The notes: a model not told the origin generated them from the letters alone. DNA of 64,000 nt from Burkholderia paludis (GCF_000732615.1 NZ_JPGL01000024.1:1-64000), one strand, 5' to 3'. Positions 1 through 9,010 are shown, counted from the first letter of the stretch. Numbers and translations: made by a program.

Positions 1-1374
1 GACGCGGTGATCGACGTGCGCAACCCGTACGACGGCACGCTGGTCGGCACCGTGCCGAAGGCGACGCTGGACGACGTGCGGCGCGCGTTCGCGGTTGCAC
101 GCGCCTACCGGCCGACGCTCACCCGCCACGATCGCGCGGCGATCCTGCGCCGCGCGGCCGATATCGTGCGCGCGCGCACCGCCGAGATCGCGGCGGTGAT
201 CACGGCCGAGGCCGGCCTGTGCATCAAGGATTCGACCTACGAAGCGGGCCGCGTTGCCGATGTGCTGACGTTCGGCGCCGGCGAAGTGCTGAAGGACGAC
301 GGGCAGATCTTCTCGTGCGACCTGACGCCGCATGGCAAGAAGCGCCGCGTGTACACGCAGCGCGACCCGCTGCTCGGCGTGATTTCCGCGATCACGCCGT
401 TCAACCATCCGATGAACCAGGTCGCGCACAAGATCGTGCCGTCGGTGGCGACCAACAACCGGATCGTCGTGAAGCCGTCGGAGAAGGTGCCGCTGTCGTG
501 CTACCTGTTCGCGGACATCCTGTACGAAGCGGGCCTGCCGCCGCAGATGCTGCAGGTCGTCACCGGCGATCCGAGGGAGATCGCCGACGAGCTGATCACG
601 AACCCGGCGATCGATCTCATCACGTTCACGGGCGGCGTCTCGATCGGCAAGTCGATCGCGTCGCGGATGGGCTACCGGCGCGCGGTGCTCGAACTCGGCG
701 GCAACGATCCGATCATCGTGATGGAAGATGCCGACCTCGACGAAGCGAGCACGCTTGCGGTGTCGGGCTCGTACAAGAACTCGGGGCAGCGCTGCACCGC
801 GATCAAGCGGATGCTCGTGCACGAGGCGGTGGCCGATCGCTTCACGGCGCTCGTGGTCGAGAAGACGCGCGCGTGGTCGTACGGCAATCCGGCCGATCCG
901 TCGGTGGACATGGGCACGGTGATCGACGAGGCGGCCGCGAAGTTCTGCGAGCAGCAGGTGAACGACGCGATCGCGCGCGGCGCGCGGCTGCTGGCCGGCA
1001 ACGTGCGCGACGGCGCGCTGTACGCGCCGACGGTGATCGACCGCGTGACGCCCGACATGCCGGTCGTGAAGTACGAGACCTTCGGCCCGGTATCGCCGAT
1101 CATGCGCTTTCGCGACATCGACGAAGCGATCCGGATGTCGAACAGCACCGACTATGCGTTGTCGTCGTCGGTCTGCACGAACCGCTTCGACCACATCACG
1201 CGCTTCATCACCGAGCTGGAAGTCGGTAGCGTGAACGTGCGCGAGGTGCCGGGCTACCGGCTCGAACTGACGCCGTTCGGCGGCGTGAAGGATTCGGGGC
1301 TCGGCTACAAGGAAGGCGTGCAGGAAGCGATGAAGAGCTTCACGAATACGAAGACGTATTCGCTGCCCTGGTAA
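1..1374 (+). CDS. phnY: Phosphonoacetaldehyde dehydrogenase-type aldehyde dehydrogenase, 5' end missing
   Basis: NAD(P)-dependent aldehyde dehydrogenase. The closest family I recognise is PhnY, which oxidises phosphonoacetaldehyde to phosphonoacetate in 2-aminoethylphosphonate breakdown. The frame is open to the window edge, and at 457 visible residues it is a little short for the family (about 480), so the start lies upstream. Counting from the GTG at base 7, PFNHP (about 131-135) marks the NAD site, ELGG (229-232) carries the general-base Glu, and SGQRCTA (259-265) holds the catalytic Cys263. The C-terminal stretch with LELTPFGG and the SLPW end fits PhnY. Other phn genes would be expected just upstream, outside the window. 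The aldehyde dehydrogenase call is firm; the substrate is inferred. Confidence 0.65.
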   Translation, partial: DAVIDVRNPYDGTLVGTVPKATLDDVRRAFAVARAYRPTLTRHDRAAILRRAADIVRARTAEIAAVITAEAGLCIKDSTYEAGRVADVLTFGAGEVLKDDGQIFSCDLTPHGKKRRVYTQRDPLLGVISAITPFNHPMNQVAHKIVPSVATNNRIVVKPSEKVPLSCYLFADILYEAGLPPQMLQVVTGDPREIADELITNPAIDLITFTGGVSIGKSIASRMGYRRAVLELGGNDPIIVMEDADLDEASTLAVSGSYKNSGQRCTAIKRMLVHEAVADRFTALVVEKTRAWSYGNPADPSVDMGTVIDEAAAKFCEQQVNDAIARGARLLAGNVRDGALYAPTVIDRVTPDMPVVKYETFGPVSPIMRFRDIDEAIRMSNSTDYALSSSVCTNRFDHITRFITELEVGSVNVREVPGYRLELTPFGGVKDSGLGYKEGVQEAMKSFTNTKTYSLPW

Positions 1375-1552
1375 GCGGCGTGTAAGCCGCGCGCGCCGGC
1401 CGGCGGCCGGTGCGCGCGTTATTCGATCGGCTCATATCGTTAGCCGATTTGCGTTTTTGCCGGACTACGGCGCATCGGTAGAATTCGCGGACCTCTCGAA
1501 CGGCACTCGCATGCCGCGGGATCATTCCCTTCAATCATTCGGGGTCCGTACC

Positions 1553-2335
1553 ATGAAATTCCTTCGCTCCATCCTGGTCGTGGCATTGCTGCAGGCCGTC
1601 GCGGCCACCAGCGCGCTGGCTGCCGACGACCTGTCGCAGATCAAGTCGTCCGGCGTGTTCCGGGTCGGCACCGAAGGCACGTATGCGCCGTTCACGTACC
1701 ACGACGAAACCGGCAAGCTGACGGGCTTCGACGTCGATATCGCGACGGCGATCGCGCAGCGTCTCGGCGTGAAGCCGGAGTTCGTCGAAGGCAAATGGGA
1801 CGGGCTGATCGCGGGCCTCGACGTGAACCGCTACGACGCGGTCGTCAACGAAGTGTCGATCACCGACGCGCGCAAGGCGAAGTACGATTTCTCGACGCCG
1901 TACATCACGTCGCGCGCGGTGCTGATCGTGCGTGCGGACAACACGACGATCCGCTCGTTCGACGATCTCAAGGGCAAGAAATCCGCGAACACGCTGACCA
2001 GCAACTTCGGCAAGCTTGCCGCCGCGCACGGCGCGGACGTGGTGCCCGTGCAGGGCTTCAACGAATCGATCGACCTGCTGAGCTCCGGCCGCGTCGATGC
2101 GACGATCAACGATTCGCTGTCGTACCTCGATTTCCGCAAGCACAAGCCGGACGCGAAGCTGAAGATCGCGGCGACCGACACGGGCGGCGCGAGCGACGCA
2201 TCGGGCGTGCTGCTGCGCAAGGGCAGCCCCGCGCTGGTGGCGGCGATCGACAAGGCGCTCGCGGACATCAAGGCCGACGGCACCTACGCGAAGATCTCGC
2301 AGAAGTACTTCGGCCGCGACGTGTCGCAGCCGTGA
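1553..2335 (+). CDS. Polar amino acid ABC transporter, periplasmic substrate-binding protein
   Basis: Family 3 solute-binding protein of 260 residues that captures an amino acid in the periplasm. Residues 1-23 form a Sec signal peptide with cleavage after ALA before ADDLSQ. The mature part has the typical opening (GVFRVGTEGTYAPFTYHD) followed by the GFDVDIATAIAQRLG signature. The ATG at 1553 is chosen because it starts the signal peptide; the frame is open further upstream but codes for nothing signal-like. Permease and ATPase genes follow closely (14-base gap, then a 4-base overlap), giving a complete three-gene importer. The ligand cannot be read from sequence; cystine, glutamine and basic amino acids are all possible. 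Confidence 0.9.
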   Translation: MKFLRSILVVALLQAVAATSALAADDLSQIKSSGVFRVGTEGTYAPFTYHDETGKLTGFDVDIATAIAQRLGVKPEFVEGKWDGLIAGLDVNRYDAVVNEVSITDARKAKYDFSTPYITSRAVLIVRADNTTIRSFDDLKGKKSANTLTSNFGKLAAAHGADVVPVQGFNESIDLLSSGRVDATINDSLSYLDFRKHKPDAKLKIAATDTGGASDASGVLLRKGSPALVAAIDKALADIKADGTYAKISQKYFGRDVSQP

Positions 2336-2349
2336 CGCGAGGCTGAACG

Positions 2350-3030
2350 ATGCCGGCCTGGCTTCATCTGATGGCGGAATCGCTGCGGCCGCTGCTGGTC
2401 GCGGGGCTCGTGTTTACGGTGCCGCTCACGCTCGCGTCGTTCGCGATCGGCCTGCTGCTCGCATTCGGCGCGGCGCTCGCGCGGCTGTTCGGGCCGCGCT
2501 GGGCGCAGGCCGTCGTGCGTTTCTACATCTGGCTGTTTCGCGGCTCGCCGCTGCTCGTGCAGTTGTTCGTGATCTTCTACGGGCTGCCGAGCGTCGGCAT
2601 CGTGCTCGATCCGCTGACCGCCGCCGTGATCGGCTTCTCGCTGAACGTCGGCGCCTACAACGCCGAGGTGATCCGCGGCGTGATCGAATCGATCCCGAAG
2701 GGGCAGTGGGAGGCCGCGTATTCGATGGCGATGACGCGTGCGCAGGCGCTGCGCCGCGCGATCCTGCCGCAGGCCGCGCGCGTCGCGCTGCCCTCGCTGT
2801 CGAACTCGTTCATCTCGCTCGTGAAGGACACGTCGCTCGCGGCGGTGCTGACCGTGCCGGAGATATTCCAGGCCGCGCAGCGGATCGCGGCCGTGACCTA
2901 CGAGCCGATGATTCTCTATACGGAAGCCGCGCTGATCTATCTGCTGCTCAGCTCGGTGCTGTCCACGCTGCAGCGTCGCCTCGAAACCCGTTTCGGCCGT
3001 CACGCGCTGTTTCAGGCGGAATTGCGATGA
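2350..3030 (+). CDS. Polar amino acid ABC transporter, inner-membrane permease
   Basis: HisM/GlnP-family permease of 226 residues with about five hydrophobic segments. The cytoplasmic EAA loop that docks the ATPase is visible at about 120-145 (GQWEAAYSMAMTRAQALRRA). Only one permease gene is present, so the transporter probably uses a homodimer. Its stop overlaps the ATPase start as ATGA, a sign of translational coupling. It follows the binding-protein gene by 14 bases in the same operon. Confidence 0.92.
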   Translation: MPAWLHLMAESLRPLLVAGLVFTVPLTLASFAIGLLLAFGAALARLFGPRWAQAVVRFYIWLFRGSPLLVQLFVIFYGLPSVGIVLDPLTAAVIGFSLNVGAYNAEVIRGVIESIPKGQWEAAYSMAMTRAQALRRAILPQAARVALPSLSNSFISLVKDTSLAAVLTVPEIFQAAQRIAAVTYEPMILYTEAALIYLLLSSVLSTLQRRLETRFGRHALFQAELR

Positions 3031-3785
3031 TCCGGCTCGAACGTATCGACAAGTCGTTCGGTCCGCACCGCGTGTTGCACGGGATCGACCTCGCGTTGCA
3101 GCCGGGCAGCGTGACTGCGCTGATCGGGCCGTCCGGCAGCGGCAAGAGCACCCTGCTGCGTTGCGTGAACCTGCTTGAAGTGCCCGAGACGGGGGCGCTC
3201 ACGGTCGGCGACGCCCGCATCGACTTCTCGCCGGCGCACCGGCCGGCACGCGACGCCGTGTTCGCCGTGCGCCGCCAGACCGGCATGGTGTTCCAGAACT
3301 TCCAGCTGTTCCCGCATCTGAGCGTCGTGCAGAACGTGATGGAAGGGCTCGTCACCGTGCAGCGCTGGCCGCGCGAACGGGCCCGCGAGCGGGCGCTCGC
3401 GCTGCTGGACAAGGTCGGCATCGCCGACAAGGCCGATGCGTGGCCCGCGACGCTGTCGGGCGGTCAGCAGCAACGCGTCGCGATCGCGCGTGCGCTCGCG
3501 CCGTCGCCGCAGGTGCTGCTGTGCGACGAGCCGACGTCGGCACTCGATCCGGAACTGTCCGTCGAGGTGGTCGAGGTGCTCCGTCAACTCGCGCGCGAGG
3601 GCACGACGATGCTGATGGCGACGCACGACCTGCGCCTGGCCGCGTCGATCGCGCAGGATGCGGTGTTTCTCGCGCAGGGGCGGGTCGTCGAGGCCGGTGC
3701 GTCGCGCGACCTGTTCCGCGATCCGCGCGATCCGCGCACCGCGAAGTTCATCTCGACGCTCGCCCAGGGCGTGCCGGTGTTCTGA
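3027..3785 (+). CDS. Polar amino acid ABC transporter, ATP-binding subunit
   Basis: Cytoplasmic ATPase of 252 residues that powers the importer. Walker A is GPSGSGKST (about 35-43), the Q-loop lies at MVFQNFQLFPHL, the ABC signature is LSGGQQQR, Walker B is VLLCDEPTSALD, and the switch histidine sits in MATHD. The ATG at 3027 overlaps the permease stop by four bases. It is the last gene of the operon. The next 295 bases (3786-4080) hold no convincing gene. Confidence 0.95.
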   Translation: MIRLERIDKSFGPHRVLHGIDLALQPGSVTALIGPSGSGKSTLLRCVNLLEVPETGALTVGDARIDFSPAHRPARDAVFAVRRQTGMVFQNFQLFPHLSVVQNVMEGLVTVQRWPRERARERALALLDKVGIADKADAWPATLSGGQQQRVAIARALAPSPQVLLCDEPTSALDPELSVEVVEVLRQLAREGTTMLMATHDLRLAASIAQDAVFLAQGRVVEAGASRDLFRDPRDPRTAKFISTLAQGVPVF

Positions 3786-4080
3786 CGCGATCCGCTCGAG
3801 CGCGGCGCGTTCGAAACGGCCGACGGCCGGTTCGCGTGGCGGCCCGACGTGTGCGCGGCCACGTGCCGGCGTGATGCGGCCCTACCTGGCTTCGACCAGT
3901 GTTTGCGAAGCGGCGATTTCCCGCGCGGGCGGCGGTACGGCCGCTCCGGGTCGGTGTCGGGCGTCGATGGGGGGGGCACGTGCCGGAATGGGCGTCGCAC
4001 GAAGCCGGCGGCGGTCCGGCAACAACGATGCGTGAGCCGCTGCGATTGCCGTGCCGCGCGCGGGCAGCGTGCGCGGGTGG

Positions 4081-5136
4081 TCATGGCGCGGTTTCGTGCG
4101 GACGATGGTGATGGTCCGGCCACAGCGTCACGGCGACGAGCAGCCCGACCGCGAGGAGCGGCGCACCGATCGCGAGCAGGATGGCCGTGAGGCCCCAGTG
4201 ATCCCAAAAGCGGTCGACGACGGCGCGTTCGGGCGTGTCCGGGTCGTACAGCACATCCACCGCTTCGCCTTCGTGCAGGCCCTGATGCGACGCCGTCGCG
4301 CCTTGGGCGAAGGTGATCCGGCGTCCGCTGTCGGTCGTGAACGCCACGACCGTTGCATGCGGGGACAGGCTTGCGCGGGACGACCGCGCGTGATTCGCGA
4401 TCTCGACGACATGGCCGGTCGAGTGCTCATAGCCGTGGACGATCTGCCACTGTCGCAGGCCGGCCGCGCCGGCGCCGGCGACGAAGCCCGTGCCGATCGC
4501 GATCGGAATCAGCACGATGGCGATATCCCAGCGGCGCCGCGCCGGCCTCGGTGCGGCCTGGGTCGGCGGGGTATCGGCGTGCAGCCGGTGCCGCTTGCCG
4601 GCGATCAGCAGGCCGCCGATCGCGAACGACGCGACGGCGAGCAGCGCCGCTGCCGCGGCCGGAAACCAGCGTTGCACGAAATCGTCGATCAGTGCGGGGC
4701 GCTCGGGATGGGCGGGGTCGAGCAGGATGTCGACGTTCTCGCCGATATCGTAGGCGGGGACGGTCGACGCGGTATTGCCCGCGATCTCGCGGCGCTGGCC
4801 GTCGTTCGCGAGGTACGCGACGATCGGCCGGTACGCGCGCATCGTGTCGCTGTCCTGCACGATGCGCACGACCGTGCCCGGCGTACGGGCCAGATGGCCG
4901 GTTGCCTGGCCGGCCAGGGCGGCGAATACGCCCGCCAGCACGAGCAGGACGGCGCCGAGCGCCAGCGCGACGAGCGCGTCCTTACCCGGCGCGACCGGAT
5001 CCGGTTCGTGCGACGCCCGGCGAAGGCCGGGATGTTCGGGCGCGTGGCGTGTCCCGACGGGCGGTCCGATATCGGCGCAACCAAGCCCTCTGAATGGTCG
5101 CGTCTCGTTTACATGCTTCCATGTCTGACGTCCCAT
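4081..5136 (-). CDS. DUF3592 domain membrane protein
   Basis: Protein of 351 residues built from two similar halves. Each half pairs a hydrophobic helix with a small beta-rich stretch ending in a D(V/I)LxDPxxPERxxxxD(R/D)F motif (DILLDPAHPERPALIDDF, then DVLYDPDTPERAVVDRF), followed by a second helix. This is the DUF3592 pattern; the biochemical role is unknown. About four membrane segments are expected. The first 45 residues are polar and poorly conserved in appearance, so the true start could be internal. It stands alone between noncoding stretches. Confidence 0.75.
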   Translation of the reverse strand: MGRQTWKHVNETRPFRGLGCADIGPPVGTRHAPEHPGLRRASHEPDPVAPGKDALVALALGAVLLVLAGVFAALAGQATGHLARTPGTVVRIVQDSDTMRAYRPIVAYLANDGQRREIAGNTASTVPAYDIGENVDILLDPAHPERPALIDDFVQRWFPAAAAALLAVASFAIGGLLIAGKRHRLHADTPPTQAAPRPARRRWDIAIVLIPIAIGTGFVAGAGAAGLRQWQIVHGYEHSTGHVVEIANHARSSRASLSPHATVVAFTTDSGRRITFAQGATASHQGLHEGEAVDVLYDPDTPERAVVDRFWDHWGLTAILLAIGAPLLAVGLLVAVTLWPDHHHRPHETAP

Positions 5137-5507
5137 GTTCTCTCAGTGCCGGCGGGTAAGCGACAGTGTCTGCGCCGGTCGTGTGATATTTGTCGGACGA
5201 TTCTAGCGGAAACGATGCGCAACGGGCGTGCGACAGGGTCCCGTGACAAGGGCGCGGCGAGCGGTCTTGCGCAGGGAGCGTGCGGGCGATGGCCGATGCG
5301 TCGGCCGTCGCGTTCGCGGACGGGCAGATTGGCGGATAGACGATGCGTGCGATTCGCTTGCGCGCCGTCGACGATGGCGTTCCCTTCGACTTCGTCGCTA
5401 TCGATGGCCGCGTCGCTGAAGCAGCGACCAGGCCGGATTGGGCGGAGTAGCTGGAACAGGGCTCGAGCGGCCCGGCTTCGCGATATTGCGAGGCGAACCC
5501 GCGGACG
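5137..5507. other. Intergenic region, 371 bases
   Basis: No gene is supported here. Several frames are open on both strands but show no domain, no ribosome binding site and no Burkholderia-like third-position bias. The right-hand part leads into a lower-GC patch. It must contain the promoter of the DUF3592 gene and the 3' end of the secreted-protein transcript; neither signal is clear enough to place. Confidence 0.4.
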
Positions 5508-6008
5508 CTACGCAATGGTTTCGCCGTCCGGATGCGAACCGTGCCGGGTACGTTGATTGATCAGCAACTGATTGCCCGATGTGGGGTTTCGCTGAATCGT
5601 AATTGTTCTACCTGCATTCGGGCTATTGAGTTCCTGCTGCTTTGAGCCCTGGTGGATGACTTGCTGGATCTGCTTCCATCGATTCAGGGTGGCGTCGTCA
5701 GGAACGCCCTCCAGCATCAGCGATCGGCACCCGGCCCGATCGACGGCGATTTCCTTCTGGATGAGAGTCTGATTCGACGAACCGGTGGATTCGTAGTGGT
5801 ATTGACACGACCCGTCCGGCATCCGGGTTCCGATCTGGATGTACTTTCTGTAGCTTTTCCAGGTCTTGGGGTCCGGGTAATGGAAATCCGTGACGCCCGG
5901 GCTGTTCAGGAACGACTGAATCTGACCGGGGCTGTCGATTTCAGGATCTTTTTCCGCCCAGGCATGCAGGGAAAGAACGGCCATCAGCGCGAGAATGAAA
6001 CGCTTCAT
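5508..6008 (-). CDS. Hypothetical secreted protein in low-GC DNA
   Basis: Unrecognised protein of 166 residues. Residues 1-18 (MKRFILALMAVLSLHAWA) are a clear Sec signal peptide with cleavage before EKDP, so the mature protein is periplasmic or secreted. I chose the ATG at 6008 because it begins the signal peptide, although the frame stays open upstream. The mature part has two cysteines (in DGSCQYHY and RAGCRSL) that could form a disulfide, and a Gln/Asn/Ser-rich C-terminal half. Base composition is clearly lower in G+C than the neighbours and codon use is less biased. This suggests acquisition, consistent with its place downstream of tRNA-Lys. No function is proposed. Confidence 0.75.
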   Translation of the reverse strand: MKRFILALMAVLSLHAWAEKDPEIDSPGQIQSFLNSPGVTDFHYPDPKTWKSYRKYIQIGTRMPDGSCQYHYESTGSSNQTLIQKEIAVDRAGCRSLMLEGVPDDATLNRWKQIQQVIHQGSKQQELNSPNAGRTITIQRNPTSGNQLLINQRTRHGSHPDGETIA

Positions 6009-6360
6009 GCTCTGGACCCCCGGTATCGGTCGTGATTTTTTTGAATCGGTCGGCGCACGCATCGAGTCGGGCTTGCGCCCTGATCACGCGCACCGCGTCG
6101 ATGAGGCGCTGCCATCGTAAGGCTGCATCGTGTGACGGCGCGTCAACATCGAAGGATAGTTCTTGGAGAATCGCGTGGCGGACATTCTCGGTGGCGATTG
6201 GCGCGGCGAGGGTGGTGCGGTGCCTGCAATCGCGAAGGGATGAGCTGGATGAGGCGGGGTGGGGTGCGACAGGGCGATTCGGCCGGGAGCGTTGCGAGAT
6301 GCTCGCGCGGTGTCGAGCCTGCTGACGCATTGACCGGAAACGAAAACGCCCCGGACAAAG
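6009..6360. other. Intergenic region between tRNA-Lys and the secreted orphan
   Basis: About 350 bases of mixed composition with no supported gene. It lies directly 3' of tRNA-Lys, where integrative elements often insert. I looked for a direct copy of the tRNA 3' end that would mark an attachment site and saw none. An open frame on the minus strand (to about 6330) is Arg/Ser-rich, has no ribosome binding site and resembles no family, so I do not call it. Confidence 0.4.
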
Positions 6361-6393
6361 GAAAAAGCCCGGTCAGCTTTCGCTAACCGGGCT
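6361..6393 (-). terminator. Terminator downstream of tRNA-Lys
   Basis: On the minus strand AGCCCGGT pairs with ACCGGGCT (6386-6393 with 6366-6373), extended by an inner stem, and is followed by TTTTTC. It sits 11 bases past the tRNA CCA end, as expected for an intrinsic terminator of the tRNA transcript. Confidence 0.85.
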
Positions 6394-6403
6394 TCGGAAT
6401 TCC

Positions 6404-6479
6404 TGGTGGGGCGTGAGTGACTCGAACACTCGACCTACGGATTAAGAGTCCGCTGCTCTACCAACTGAGCTAACGCCCC
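6404..6479 (-). tRNA. tRNA-Lys (anticodon CTT)
   Basis: A 76-base cloverleaf on the minus strand with encoded CCA. The acceptor is GGGGCGT pairing with ACGCCCC, the D-arm is GCTC...GAGC, the anticodon stem is GCGGA/TCCGT with loop CTCTTAA (anticodon CTT, decoding AAG), and the T-arm is GAGTG/CACTC with TTCGAGT. A promoter lies upstream and a terminator immediately downstream, so it is a single-gene unit. Confidence 0.97.
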
Positions 6480-6492
6480 CAACAGAAGAAAG

Positions 6493-6521
6493 ATTATGCA
6501 TGAGCATTTCGGGCTTGGCAA
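6493..6521 (-). promoter_or_regulatory. Sigma-70 promoter of tRNA-Lys
   Basis: On the minus strand, -35 TTGCCA (6516-6521) is separated by exactly 17 bases from -10 CATAAT (6493-6498), with the tRNA 5' end 13 bases beyond the -10. Spacing and hexamers are near consensus. Confidence 0.75.
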
Positions 6522-6647
6522 GCCTTTTCTGCAAATTTCCTCAAATATTTCGTCACGACAACGGCAGCTGTCGCCGCGGTAACGATCGGTCGCAGTTTGC
6601 GGGCTCCCGGTATGATGACGCCACACGTATTGCGCGGCGGTCGCGCA

Positions 6648-7073
6648 ATGCTTTCTGGACTTTCCAAGATGGACGAAAACGCAGTCCGCGAATTGCTGGA
6701 TCGCCTGCTGGCCCCGTGGGTCCGCTCGCTCGGTCTGGTCCCCGTGTCGATCGGCGACGACAGCGTCACGCTGCGCCTGCCGTTTTCCGGCGAATTCCGC
6801 CATTCGGGCGGCGTGATCTGCGGCCAGGTGTTCACGGCGGCCGCCGACACCGCGATGGTGGTCGCGATCTCCGCCGCGCTCGGCGAGTTCCGGCCGATGA
6901 CGACCGTGTCGCTGAACACGAACTTCATGCGTCCGGTGCGCAAGGGCGACGTGCTCGTCACCGCGCGCGTGTTGCGGATGGGCCGCAACCTCGTGTTCGG
7001 CGAAGTCGAGCTGTTCGACGAGGACGGCAAGATGGCCGTCCACGCGACGTCGACCTACGCGCTCGTCGGCTGA
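6648..7073 (+). CDS. PaaI-family hotdog-fold thioesterase
   Basis: Acyl-CoA thioesterase-like protein of about 141 residues with a single hotdog domain. The conserved segment HSGGVICGQVFTAAADTAM carries the HGG-like turn and the helix-borne acidic residue of the PaaI/YbgC superfamily, followed by TVSLNTNFMRPV, the central strand. The start is uncertain: ATGs at 6612, 6648 and 6669 are all in frame. I prefer 6648 because upstream residues look non-homologous, but none has a strong ribosome binding site. A patatin-like gene follows after 8 bases, so the two may act on related acyl substrates. The true substrate is unknown. Confidence 0.82.
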   Translation: MLSGLSKMDENAVRELLDRLLAPWVRSLGLVPVSIGDDSVTLRLPFSGEFRHSGGVICGQVFTAAADTAMVVAISAALGEFRPMTTVSLNTNFMRPVRKGDVLVTARVLRMGRNLVFGEVELFDEDGKMAVHATSTYALVG

Positions 7074-7081
7074 GCGGCGCG

Positions 7082-7948
7082 ATGTTCGACCAGATCGTCT
7101 TTGCGGGTGGCGGCAATCGCTGCTGGTGGCAGGCCGGCTTCTGGGACGTCGCGCAGCCGGCGCTCGGCTTGCGCCCGCGCGTGATCGCCGGCATCTCGGC
7201 CGGCGCGGCGACCGCCTGCATGTTGTATACGCGGGACGCCGCATGGGTGATGCGCTATTACGAGGAGGCGCTGCGCCACAACCGGAAGAACGCGTACTGG
7301 GGCAACCTGTTCGGTCGGGAACCCGTGTTCCCGCATTACCGGATTTACCGCCAGGCCCTGCTCGACATCTACGGCGAGCCGTTCGCGAAGCTCGCGGCGG
7401 CGCCGGAGATCCGCATCGGCGTGTCGCACGTGCCGCGCTGGCTCGGCGCGCGCAGCGCGGTCGCCGCCGGCCTGGTCGCCTACAACATCGAAAAGTACGT
7501 GCGCAAGACGCTGCACCCGACGCTCGGGCGCACGCTCGGCTTCCGGCCCGAGTTCGTGCGCGCGCAGGCCTGCACGCAAGTCGACGAACTGGCCGACCTG
7601 ATCCTGCAGTCGTCCTGCACGCCGCCGTTCACGCCGGTGCTGCGCCGCGGCGGCCGGCCCGTGCTCGATGGCGGGATGGTCGACAACGTGCCGGTCGGCG
7701 CGCTCGACCCGTCGCCGGGGGACGTGCTGGTGCTGGTCACGCGGCTGTACCCGCGCCCGCAGATGTTTACGGTCGCGCATGGCGACCAGCGGCGGCTGTA
7801 CGTCCAGCCGTCGAGCAAGGTGCCGATTTCGAGTTGGGATTACACGAGCCCGTCGCAGATGCGGCATGCGTACGATCTCGGGCGGCGCGACGGCGAGCAT
7901 TTCCTCACGCGCGTCGGCGCGATGACGGGCGGCCGCGCGGCGGCCTGA
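7082..7948 (+). CDS. Patatin-like phospholipase
   Basis: Serine hydrolase of 288 residues with the patatin fold. The oxyanion glycine-rich motif is FAGGGNRCWWQAG (7-19), the nucleophile serine is in GISAGA (about 38-43, GxSxG), and the catalytic aspartate is in DGGMVDN (about 197-203), giving the Ser-Asp dyad. No signal peptide is seen, so it is probably cytosolic or inner-membrane associated. It acts on acyl esters, most likely phospholipids. It begins 8 bases after the thioesterase stop and is probably co-transcribed with it. Confidence 0.85.
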   Translation: MFDQIVFAGGGNRCWWQAGFWDVAQPALGLRPRVIAGISAGAATACMLYTRDAAWVMRYYEEALRHNRKNAYWGNLFGREPVFPHYRIYRQALLDIYGEPFAKLAAAPEIRIGVSHVPRWLGARSAVAAGLVAYNIEKYVRKTLHPTLGRTLGFRPEFVRAQACTQVDELADLILQSSCTPPFTPVLRRGGRPVLDGGMVDNVPVGALDPSPGDVLVLVTRLYPRPQMFTVAHGDQRRLYVQPSSKVPISSWDYTSPSQMRHAYDLGRRDGEHFLTRVGAMTGGRAAA

Positions 7949-7996
7949 CGGCGAGGCGGGCGAAACGGAGCCGCGCAGGGTGCGCGGCCCGGGCGA

Positions 7997-9010
7997 TCAG
8001 CGCTTGCGGATCGGCGTCAGCGCTTCCGGGTTGGCGACGCTAGACATGTCGCCCTGGTCGAACGCCAGGATGTTCCGGAATGCCGCGCTGAAGTAGAGCT
8101 CGTAGCTTTCGCGCTCGACGTAGCCGATGTGCGGCGTGCAGATCACGTTCTCCATCCGCAGCAGGCTGTAGCCCTGCAGGATCGGCTCGCTCTCGAACAC
8201 GTCGATCGCGACCATCCCCGGGCGGTTGTGCGACAGCGCGTTGACGAGCGCATTTTCCTCGAGCAGTTCGGCGCGGCTCGTGTTGACGAGCAGCGACGTC
8301 GGCTTCATCCGCATCAGGTCTTCCTGCTTCACGATCCCGCGCGTGTCGTCGTGCATGCGCAGGTGCAGCGACAGCACGTCGCTCTGCTCGAACAGCGCTT
8401 CGCGGCTCTCGGCGGCGGTGTAGCCGTCGGCGCGCGCGGCCTCGAGCGAATGCTCGCGGCCCCAGATCAGCACGTTCATCCCGAACGCCTTGCCGTAGCC
8501 GGCGACGAGCCGGCCGATCTTGCCGTAGCCCCAGATGCCGAGCGTCTGGCCGCGCAACACCTGGCCGAGGCCGAAGTTCGGCGGCATGGCCGACGTTTTC
8601 AGGCCCGACTGCTGCCACGCGCCCTGCTTCAGGTTCGCGACGTACTGCGGAATGCGCCGCTGCGCGGCCATCACGAGCGCCCAGGTCAGTTCGGCGGGGG
8701 CGATCGGCGAACCCGTGCCCTCGAGCACCGCGACGCCCCGGTCGGTACAGGCGTCGAGATCGATGTGACTCGAAATGCGGCCGGTCTGGCTGATCATGCG
8801 CAGGTTCGGCAGCTTGGTGAGCAGTTGCGACGTGATCGGGGTGCGCTCCCGGATCAGCACGAGCGCCTCGACTTCCGCCAGACGGCTGGCGAGCTGTCCC
8901 AATCCGCGCACCGTGTTGTTGAAGACCTTCACGTCGTGGTCGGCAAGCATCTCGAAGCAGTTCAGCTTGCGGACGGCGTCCTGGTAGTCGTCGAGAATGG
9001 CAATTTTCAT
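7997..9010 (-). CDS. D-2-hydroxyacid dehydrogenase family protein
   Basis: NAD-dependent oxidoreductase of 337 residues in the D-isomer-specific 2-hydroxyacid dehydrogenase family. The Rossmann motif is GIWGYGKIGR (GxGxxG). The catalytic Arg lies in the LLVNTSRAELLEE region, a Glu follows in DVFESEP, and the acid-base His is in CTPHIGYVER. The start at 9010 (MKIAILDDYQDAV) is the canonical family N-terminus; upstream codons are non-conserved. It is divergent from a LysR regulator across 426 bases, which suggests that regulator controls it. The substrate is not predictable. Confidence 0.85.
   Translation of the reverse strand: MKIAILDDYQDAVRKLNCFEMLADHDVKVFNNTVRGLGQLASRLAEVEALVLIRERTPITSQLLTKLPNLRMISQTGRISSHIDLDACTDRGVAVLEGTGSPIAPAELTWALVMAAQRRIPQYVANLKQGAWQQSGLKTSAMPPNFGLGQVLRGQTLGIWGYGKIGRLVAGYGKAFGMNVLIWGREHSLEAARADGYTAAESREALFEQSDVLSLHLRMHDDTRGIVKQEDLMRMKPTSLLVNTSRAELLEENALVNALSHNRPGMVAIDVFESEPILQGYSLLRMENVICTPHIGYVERESYELYFSAAFRNILAFDQGDMSSVANPEALTPIRKR

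Noticed and set aside
1457-1552. In-frame extension upstream of the substrate-binding protein
   Set aside because: It would bury the signal peptide behind 32 residues; the ATG at 1553 starts a normal Sec signal.
5941-6330. Minus-strand frame upstream of the secreted orphan
   Set aside because: It overlaps the signal peptide region of the orphan, has no ribosome binding site and no resemblance to any family.
6404-6479. tRNA-Lys 3' end as an attL/attR attachment site
   Set aside because: No second copy of the tRNA 3' end and no integrase gene within the visible flanks.
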